DNA of 12,596 nucleotides from the NCBI GenBank assembly GCA_016213865.1, contig JACQZL010000046.1:1-12596 (forward strand). Direction: 5' to 3'. Under the pieces are notes generated by a model. The model saw only the letters and a program-made list of their open reading frames with translations, searched no databases and had not been told where the DNA came from. The translations under genes and the position numbers were made by a program. Origin of the DNA: Candidatus Rifleibacteriota bacterium. Its GTDB lineage: Bacteria; UBP17; UBA6191; JACPRK01. This document shows positions 7,330 to 12,596 of this stretch, piece by piece (position 1 is the first letter of the stretch; each line of letters begins with the position of its first letter).

Positions 7330-7427
7330 TTGAACCACGAAGACCCCAGGACACAAAGGGCGGCACAAAGGGGTTTCACCGTTCCCCTTGGTGCTTCTCT
7401 TCGCGTCTTCGTGCCTTGGTGGTTCAA
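7330..7427. repeat. 'accacgaagac...' palindromic dispersed-type repeat
   Basis: The outer ends TTGAACCAC (7330-7338) and GTGGTTCAA (7419-7427) are perfectly complementary. Between them the arms (7330-7373 and 7385-7427) are imperfectly paired and rich in CACGAAGAC, CACAAAGG and CTTCGTGCC words. The element occupies most of the gap between the 6121-7299 and 7488-9074 genes. Short palindromes of this style are scattered between genes in many environmental bacterial genomes. It could stop or weaken read-through between the two halves of the cluster. Confidence 0.7.
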
Positions 7428-7487
7428 CCTGACGCCTGACGCAGCCTTGTGAGGTACCTTCGGAAGCGACCTGCCAGCGGTGTCCTG

Positions 7488-9074
7488 ATGAAGCCAGCAA
7501 GAGAAATCGGTCTGTCAACCGAGCCGGGGCACGCGTTGGTCCTGGCGCCGCGGATGCCCGAAGTGGATCGGCAGGGCGGCTCGCGCCGGACCTTCGACCT
7601 GGTGTGCCTGCTCCAGGAGGCGGGCTTCACCGTTACCTTCGTGGCCCAGCACCAGGTGCGCGGCAGCGAGCCGTATGCCCAACTGCTGAACGAGCGGGGC
7701 GTGAAGACTGTGGCTCGATTCGACGGTGGCGCGCTCGACGAGCTGCTCCACGAGGTTCCCTTCTCGCTGGCCCTGCTCACCTCATGGCAGCTCGCGGAGC
7801 TGGCAATGCCGCTGCTGAGGATGCGCTCGCCCGGGACCCGCATCGCGATCGATTCCGTCGACCTCGCGTTCGTGCGCAACGCCAGGCGGCTCTTCCTGCC
7901 GCACGGTGACGGCGCCCCCGGAACCCTGCACGCCGACTACGGACTGCAGGTGGTGCGCGAGCTGAACACGTATGCCGCCGCGGATGCGGTCCTGGCGGTC
8001 TCGCGAGAAGAGGCGTTGCTGCTCGAGCGGCTGATGGGCCGGGCAGTCGACGCGCTGGTCGTTCCGGACAGGGAAGCTCCGCCGGCTCGAGTGACTCCGC
8101 GGACCGGGCGGCAAGGGATGCTCTTCGTGGGGAACTTCGTCTATCCCGCGAACACGGACGCGGTCGAGCATCTCTGCACGGCGATCCTGCCGCGGCTGTC
8201 CTCCGAGCTCCGCGAGGAACATCCCGTCTCGATTGTCGGCAACGCCGCGAGCGAGCGGCTGCAGGCGGCGGTGACCGGCGTCGCCGGCGTTCGGACTGTC
8301 GGCTGGGTGCCCGAGCTCGCCCCGTATCTGGAGCGGGCCGCGGTCTTCGTCGCGCCCCTGCGGTACGGGGCAGGCACCAAGCGGAAGATCATCGAGGCGC
8401 TGATGGCCGGGTGCCCCGTCGTGACGACGACCGTGGGCGCCGAGGGGCTCGACCTGGCAGACGGAAAGCACTTGCTGATCGCCGATGACCCGGCCGCCTT
8501 CGCCGGGGCCGTTGGAAGGCTGCTCACGGACCGTGTTCTCTGGGATCGGCTCAGCCGTCAGGGGCGCAGGAAGATCGTCCAGACCCACGCGCCGGGGCCG
8601 ATCCGCGCGCAGTTTCTGGCCGGTCTCGGGCGCCTGCTCGCGTCGGAGGCCAGGCCCGGCGCTCCCGCCAGGATCGAGTTGCACGAAACGGCCGCCGATC
8701 GAGGCTATCAGGACCTCGTGGAGCGCGTTCGCGAGGCTGTCTGCATGTCCTTGCCGGCCTCCGCGAGCGTGGCTGTCGTCAGCAAGGGAGACGAGCAACT
8801 GCTGGCCTTGGAGGGCAGGAAGGCGTGGCACTTCCCGGCCGACGACAGCGAGGGGAACCGCGGGCAGTACCCGGCCGGGAGCGCCGGCGCCATTGCCGAG
8901 CTCGACGCCGCCCGCGCCAGAGGCGCCGACTTCCTCGTGCTGCCCGCCACCGCCTTCTGGTGGCTCGACTACTATGCCGGGTTCAAGGTGTACCTGGAGC
9001 GGCACCATCGGCTGGTCGTGGGCCGCCACGACACGTGCTTCGTGTTCTCGTTGCGTGACGAGGTGACCGCTTGA
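7488..9074 (+). CDS. GT4-family glycosyltransferase with C-terminal FWWL domain
   Basis: 528 residues from ATG 7488; GTG 7449 would add 13. Neither has a clear Shine-Dalgarno; ATG was chosen because family similarity (ALVLAPRMPEVDRQGGS) begins only after it. Residues ~10-380 form a GT-B enzyme: acceptor half with IAIDSVDLAFVRNAR, then FVGNFVYPANTD near 213-224, VGWVPELAPYL, and GAGTKRKIIEALMAGCPVV (Glu303 region), which in GT4 enzymes binds the nucleotide sugar. Residues ~405-528 are an extra domain with VSKGDEQLL (Lys433), AWHFP, YPAGSAGAI and FLVLPATAFWWLDYY (FWWL at 490-493). The same domain ends the 10870-12315 protein. Its function is unknown to me. The gene overlaps the next by TTGA. 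Cytoplasmic; sugar and acceptor are not readable. Confidence 0.85.
   Translation: MKPAREIGLSTEPGHALVLAPRMPEVDRQGGSRRTFDLVCLLQEAGFTVTFVAQHQVRGSEPYAQLLNERGVKTVARFDGGALDELLHEVPFSLALLTSWQLAELAMPLLRMRSPGTRIAIDSVDLAFVRNARRLFLPHGDGAPGTLHADYGLQVVRELNTYAAADAVLAVSREEALLLERLMGRAVDALVVPDREAPPARVTPRTGRQGMLFVGNFVYPANTDAVEHLCTAILPRLSSELREEHPVSIVGNAASERLQAAVTGVAGVRTVGWVPELAPYLERAAVFVAPLRYGAGTKRKIIEALMAGCPVVTTTVGAEGLDLADGKHLLIADDPAAFAGAVGRLLTDRVLWDRLSRQGRRKIVQTHAPGPIRAQFLAGLGRLLASEARPGAPARIELHETAADRGYQDLVERVREAVCMSLPASASVAVVSKGDEQLLALEGRKAWHFPADDSEGNRGQYPAGSAGAIAELDAARARGADFLVLPATAFWWLDYYAGFKVYLERHHRLVVGRHDTCFVFSLRDEVTA
9060..9065 (+). promoter_or_regulatory. Ribosome binding site deciding a TTG start
   Basis: GAGGTG lies 5 bases before TTG 9071 and matches the anti-Shine-Dalgarno core. 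It supports the rare TTG codon, overlapping the previous stop as TTGA, as the true start of the GT2-GT4 gene. Confidence 0.6.
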
Positions 9075-10873
9075 CGCCCGGAGTCGAGAGCTCGGCCTCC
9101 GGGCATCCTCTCGTGTCAGTGATCGTCTGCACCCGAGACCGCCCCGCAATGCTGGCCGGGGCGCTCGAATCGGTGTTTGCCCAGACGTGGCCGCAGTTCG
9201 AGGTCATCGTCGTCGACGACGGTCTCGAGGTGCCGGTGAGCCTGCCCCCGGAGGTTGCGACCCGGGTGCGGCTCGTGACGACGCGAAGGGGTTGCGTGGG
9301 CCTGGCGCGTGCGGCGGGTCTCGAGGCAGCGCGCGGCAGCTTCGTCGCCTATTGCGACGATGACGACACGTGGGCTCCCGAGCATCTCTCCACGCTTGCG
9401 AGCTTCTTGCAGGACCACCCCCCGGTCGACCTGGTCTACGCCGACTCGGAGTGGCTCGTGGGGGACAAGGCCCCGCACGTGGCGTTCTCCTTCGATTACG
9501 AGGAAACGACGCTCGCTGGGAAGAACTACATCTTCGCCAGCGACGTGATGCACCGGGCAGCCGCGGCGCGGGCCGTGGGCTCTTTCGACCCGACGCTCGA
9601 GCTGCACGAGGACTGGGACCTCTGGCTGCGCATGACCGCTCTGCGCCCGCCGCATCACCTGTCGACGGCGCTCGGCACCCATCGCTGGCACGCTGGCTGC
9701 GCCTCCAACACCAAGAGGCTCGAGCAGTGGCAACGAGTTTACGACGCGCACCAGAAGCGCCTGGCTCCGGCTGGCGCCGGCCAGCGACCCCCGTTCGACA
9801 GGGCCACCTGGCAACCCGGACGCCGAGAGCTGATCTGGCACTCGGCGTTCGCCGCGGAGACCGGCCACGGGTCCTTGGCACGGTCGCTGCTTCGCCAACT
9901 CGAGAGCGAAGGGATCGACCTCGTGATGTCTCCCCGAGTGTCGGGACTCGATTATCCAGCCGAGCTCGAACGCCCGATGCGTCCGTGGGATGGCTGGGGC
10001 AAGCTGGGCTTCTATTACCACCGGGAGCTCCGGCCAACGCGGATGCGATGCGAGAAACTGGTGAACTACTCGATGTGGGAGTCGACCCGGGTGCCGCCCT
10101 CGCACGTCGAGGAGATCAACGCGGCCGCCTCGCTGCAATACGTGGCATGCCGGCAGAACGCCGAGGCCTTTCGCGACTGCGGCGTGCGGGTTCCGATCAA
10201 GCTGCTGCACCCCGGGGTCGACGCCCAGCGCTTTCCAGTCCTGGAGCGACACCATACCGGCGGCTTCACGTTCGGCAGCGTCGGCGACCTCATCTGCCGC
10301 AAGGGCGTCGACGTTTTGATCCGCGCCTTCCTCGAGGAGTTCTCGCCACGTGAGCCGGTGCGGCTGCTGCTCAAGACCCTCGCCGGCACCGGAGGCCTCC
10401 CGCTCGGCGATCCTCGCATCGTGGTCACGGGCGCTCGTTGGGACCACGAGCGGCTGCTGGAGTATCTCGGCGAGCTGGATGCGTTCGTGCTCCCGTCTCG
10501 CGGAGAGGGGTTTGGGCTCTGCGGGCTCGAGGCGATGGCGACGGGCCTTCCCTTGATCGCCACCAACTGGAGCGGCCCCACGGAGTACCTCGACGAGGGG
10601 GACAGCTTCCCGCTCGCTTACCGGCTGGCCGATCCGCAAAAGAACCCGCTGCACCTGAGAGAGACGAACTGGATGCGCTTCCACGGCCTGTGGGCCGAGC
10701 CCGACCACGAGCACTTGCGTCACTTGATGCGCTGGCTCTACGAGCACCCGGCCGAAGCTGCGACCAAGGGGCTCCACGCGGCCCAACGCGTGCGTGAGAG
10801 CTTCACGTGGGCACGCGCGGCGCGTCAGGTGGTGGCCGACCTCACGGAGCTGGCTGAAGGGGGCGGCAGGTGA
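9071..10873 (+). CDS. Two-domain GT2-GT4 glycosyltransferase
   Basis: 600 residues from a TTG start. The N-terminal GT2 (GT-A) domain, ~12-230, shows PLVSVIVCTRDRPAML, VIVVDDGLE, the metal-binding YCDDDDTW with Asp96-99, and the catalytic-base-like Glu180-Asp181 in HEDWDLW. From ~300 comes a GT4 (GT-B) domain: VNYSMWESTRVP, LLHPGVD, a glycine-rich FTFGSVGDLICRKGVDVLI stretch and the classical Glu479-x7-Glu487 pair in GEGFGLCGLEAMATGLPLI. Two catalytic units in one chain suggest that two consecutive sugars are added to the same acceptor. No membrane segment is seen. The gene overlaps its neighbours by TTGA upstream and GTGA downstream, so it is translated within an operon. The GT2 part is paralogous to the partial gene starting at 12312. 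Confidence 0.88.
   Translation: MTPGVESSASGHPLVSVIVCTRDRPAMLAGALESVFAQTWPQFEVIVVDDGLEVPVSLPPEVATRVRLVTTRRGCVGLARAAGLEAARGSFVAYCDDDDTWAPEHLSTLASFLQDHPPVDLVYADSEWLVGDKAPHVAFSFDYEETTLAGKNYIFASDVMHRAAAARAVGSFDPTLELHEDWDLWLRMTALRPPHHLSTALGTHRWHAGCASNTKRLEQWQRVYDAHQKRLAPAGAGQRPPFDRATWQPGRRELIWHSAFAAETGHGSLARSLLRQLESEGIDLVMSPRVSGLDYPAELERPMRPWDGWGKLGFYYHRELRPTRMRCEKLVNYSMWESTRVPPSHVEEINAAASLQYVACRQNAEAFRDCGVRVPIKLLHPGVDAQRFPVLERHHTGGFTFGSVGDLICRKGVDVLIRAFLEEFSPREPVRLLLKTLAGTGGLPLGDPRIVVTGARWDHERLLEYLGELDAFVLPSRGEGFGLCGLEAMATGLPLIATNWSGPTEYLDEGDSFPLAYRLADPQKNPLHLRETNWMRFHGLWAEPDHEHLRHLMRWLYEHPAEAATKGLHAAQRVRESFTWARAARQVVADLTELAEGGGR
10857..10863 (+). promoter_or_regulatory. Ribosome binding site for GTG start at 10870
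   Basis: AAGGGGG lies 6 bases before GTG 10870. It supports the GTG that overlaps the previous gene's TGA as GTGA. Confidence 0.4.
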
Positions 10874-12315
10874 CCGGGGCCGCGCCGAAGCTCACGGTCT
10901 GTCTGCCGGCCCATAATCGAGCGAGCTACCTGCGGGAGGCGCTTGCCAGCATCCTGCGACAGACCGTGACCGACTTCGAGGTCGTTGTCTGCGACGACGC
11001 GTCGGAGGACGACCTCGAGGCAGTCGTCGCCTCCTTCGGCGACCGCCGGCTCCGCTACTTCCGGCAGCCACGCAACTCGGGCATCTGTGCCAGCCGCAAT
11101 GCCTGCCTGGCCCGGGCGCGCGGCAAGTACATCTCGTGGCTCGACTCCGACGATCTCTGGCATCCCGGACTGCTCGAGGCCGAGTCCGCCGTGCTCGACG
11201 GGAAGGCCGAGGTCGGCCTCGTGCATACGGCCTTCGACGTGATCGGAGCCGACGGACAGCGGCTTGGCGACTGGCCGCGGGCCTTCGACCGCGACCTGGT
11301 GCAGCCGCCGGCCGAGACCTTCCGGGAGCTCGCGCTGCACAACTTCGTGGCGATGCCCACGGTGATGGTCCGGCGATCGGTGCAAGAGCGCGCGGGGGTC
11401 TTCGCCGCCGGGATGGGCAACGACTGCGAGGACTGGGAGCTCTGGATGCGGATGTCGCTGGTGACGCACTTTGCCTACCTCGCGTCGCCTCTGGCCCAGG
11501 TGCGCCACCATCCCACTCGCGGCTCGCTCGACTCGATCGAGTCGGGTGAGAGGTTCCGGCACGAAGTCCGCGCCGTGCGGAGCGTCTTCGCCCGGCCGGA
11601 GCTGGACCTTCCGGATCGGGCAGCGAACTGGCGACGAGCTCGCGCGGCGCTGGCAGCGCGGGCGGTCCTTCGGACCGGCAGTCTCTTCCTGGCGGGTCGC
11701 CGGTGGGCAGCGATGGGAGCGGCCTTCGCGGGCGCCCGCCTGGCTCCGGCGCCCCATCCCTGGCGCCTCTTCACGCGTCTGGGAATCGACCTCCTGCGAA
11801 GCGACGAGCCTTCGCTCCACGTCGACTCCAAGGCCCTTTTGGCCCTCCTGACCGAGCTGCTCGACGGGACCCGCTACGGCGAGCAGCTTCGGAAGAAGAC
11901 GGCCGTCGATCCGGAGTGGAGTCGCACGCTGGAACGGATCGCCCGGACCGTGGCGCGCGTGGTGCCACCCGGGGCACCGATGGCGGTGGCCGACAAGGGA
12001 GACCCGACGCTCGCCCATCTGAGCGGTCGGGAGGCCTTCCACTTTCCGGACTGGCGAACGGTGTCCGGCGGGTATCCGGCGGACAGTGAGGCCGCGATCG
12101 AGCAGCTCGAGCACCTGCGGCTGAGGCGAGCCGCGTTCCTGGTGTTCCCAAGCGCGTCCTTCTGGTGGCTCGCGCACTACGCCGCCTTCGCCGAGCACCT
12201 CGAATCGAAGTACACCCGGGTCTGGCAGGACGCCGACTGCATCATCTTCGGGCTCGGCCCTGGACCCGTGGACGGCCCGCTCGGCACGCTCCGCGAGGAG
12301 GGCTCAGAGCCTTGA
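10870..12315 (+). CDS. GT2 glycosyltransferase with C-terminal FWWL domain
   Basis: 481 residues from GTG. The GT2 domain spans ~4-225: LTVCLPAHNRASYLREAL, Asp42-Asp43 in VCDDAS, NSGICASRNACLARARGKY, the metal site LDSDD at 91-95, and Glu187-Asp188 in CEDWELWMRM. A helical, Arg/Ala-rich linker (~235-350) leads to the FWWL domain, ~365-470: VADKGDPTL (Lys376), AFHFP, GYPADSEAAIEQLE, FLVFPSASFWWLAHY (FWWL at 431-434) and a final DCIIFGL. That domain also closes the 7488-9074 protein, where it is attached to a different GT fold. Transfer of one sugar from a nucleotide donor is expected from the family; the linkage is unknown. It overlaps both neighbours by four bases. Confidence 0.88.
   Translation: MTGAAPKLTVCLPAHNRASYLREALASILRQTVTDFEVVVCDDASEDDLEAVVASFGDRRLRYFRQPRNSGICASRNACLARARGKYISWLDSDDLWHPGLLEAESAVLDGKAEVGLVHTAFDVIGADGQRLGDWPRAFDRDLVQPPAETFRELALHNFVAMPTVMVRRSVQERAGVFAAGMGNDCEDWELWMRMSLVTHFAYLASPLAQVRHHPTRGSLDSIESGERFRHEVRAVRSVFARPELDLPDRAANWRRARAALAARAVLRTGSLFLAGRRWAAMGAAFAGARLAPAPHPWRLFTRLGIDLLRSDEPSLHVDSKALLALLTELLDGTRYGEQLRKKTAVDPEWSRTLERIARTVARVVPPGAPMAVADKGDPTLAHLSGREAFHFPDWRTVSGGYPADSEAAIEQLEHLRLRRAAFLVFPSASFWWLAHYAAFAEHLESKYTRVWQDADCIIFGLGPGPVDGPLGTLREEGSEP
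12295..12302 (+). promoter_or_regulatory. Ribosome binding site deciding a TTG start
   Basis: GAGGAGGG lies 9 bases before TTG 12312. This is the second strong Shine-Dalgarno before a TTGA stop/start overlap in this cluster and supports the TTG start. Confidence 0.55.
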
Positions 12316-12596
12316 CGCCCAACCATCCGCTCGTCTCCGTCATCGTCTGCACGCGGGCCCGTCCCGAGATGCTAGCTCGAGCGCTCGATTCAGTCTTTTC
12401 ACAGACCTGGCCCCCACCCCACCCTCCCCCTCCGGGGGAGGGCAGGGGTGGGGGGAACTCGGACCGGCCCAACCTCGAGGTCCTCGTCGTCGACGACGGG
12501 ACCGAGCTGCCCGCGAGCCTTCCGCCCGAGTTCGAGTCGCGCGTGCGGCGCGTGCGTACGACGGGCGGCGCCGGCGCCGGCGCCGATCGGGCCGCG
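12312..12596 (+). CDS. GT2 glycosyltransferase, 5' part only (cut by window end)
   Basis: The first 95 codons of a GT2 gene starting at TTG 12312 and running off the window. It reads HPLVSVIVCTRARPEML, then LVVDDGTELPASLPPE with Asp61-Asp62, closely following the start of the 9071-10873 protein (HPLVSVIVCTRDRPAML, VVDDGLEVPVSLPPE). Between QTWP and LEVLVVDD it carries 19 extra residues (PPHPPPPGEGRGGGNSDRP) encoded by a palindromic repeat at 12411-12470; the reading frame is kept. The insertion sits between the first helix and the strand leading to the nucleotide-binding Asp pair, a surface loop in GT-A folds, so the enzyme may still fold. Whether it is also a GT2-GT4 double enzyme cannot be seen. 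Confidence 0.8.
   Translation, partial: MTPNHPLVSVIVCTRARPEMLARALDSVFSQTWPPPHPPPPGEGRGGGNSDRPNLEVLVVDDGTELPASLPPEFESRVRRVRTTGGAGAGADRAA
12412..12453. repeat. C-rich/G-rich palindromic repeat inside a coding region
   Basis: The C-rich left arm (12412-12430) and G-rich right arm (12434-12453) are inverted copies apart from one mismatch and one indel, around a TCC loop at 12431-12433. The pattern CCCC-A-CCCC...CCCTCCCCC / GGGGGAGGG...GGGGTGGGG is typical of short dispersed palindromes found in many environmental genomes. Relative to the paralogous gene at 9071 it forms the core of a 57-base insertion. Confidence 0.75.

Noticed and set aside
9116..12198. Two long minus-strand open frames opposite the last two complete GT genes
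   Set aside because: They are antisense shadows: no recognisable motif and composition typical of reversed GC-rich codons.
12567..12584. Three tandem GGCGCC units in the partial GT2
   Set aside because: It encodes a short Gly-Ala run at a glycine-rich GT2 position and is too short to separate from ordinary GC-rich coding.

Overview
The window is GC-rich (roughly two thirds G+C by eye) and looks like a cell-surface glycan locus from an uncultured environmental bacterium. Three things suggest a Gram-negative soil or sediment lineage such as Acidobacteriota, Myxococcota or a relative: the codon use, the palindromic 'CGAAG-CACAAAG' repeats, and the many multidomain glycosyltransferases (GTs). 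No marker gene fixes the phylum, so this placement is a guess.

Layout. On the minus strand, 92-2017 encodes a membrane-anchored sulfatase-fold enzyme of the LTA synthase/phosphoglycerol transferase type. About 480 bases without a gene follow (2018-2497). They hold an 18-bp perfect palindrome and three consecutive, unrelated inverted-repeat elements. All remaining genes are on the plus strand. First is a damaged multidomain gene (2498-6114): a clan GH-A glycoside hydrolase domain broken by an in-frame TAG and a one-base frameshift, then a GT2 glycosyltransferase with membrane segments, then the back half of an ABC exporter joined in frame. The exporter lacks most of its membrane domain, so this looks like a deletion that fused two once separate genes. 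A GT-B family protein follows (6121-7299), then a second palindromic repeat element (7330-7427).

From 7488 to the window end is a tightly overlapped run of four GT genes: GT4 plus a C-terminal 'FWWL' domain (7488-9074), a GT2-GT4 double enzyme (9071-10873), GT2 plus the same FWWL domain (10870-12315), and a cut-off GT2 (12312 onward) paralogous to the start of the 9071 gene. All three junctions are 4-base start/stop overlaps (TTGA, GTGA, TTGA). The two TTGA junctions share the same 10 bases and each follows a good Shine-Dalgarno sequence, which suggests duplication of an 'FWWL-domain protein then GT2' module. The last GT2 carries a 57-base in-frame insertion made of a C-rich/G-rich palindromic repeat.

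Together the genes would assemble a surface polysaccharide or glycolipid from nucleotide-sugar donors on the cytoplasmic side. The ABC remnant suggests that an exporter once belonged to the locus, and the LtaS-like enzyme could decorate a glycan with phosphoglycerol outside the membrane. The glycan and the order of action cannot be read from the sequence. The strongest leads are the GT2/ABC deletion fusion, the shared FWWL domain, the in-frame palindromic insertion, and the repeat cluster at 2053-2387.
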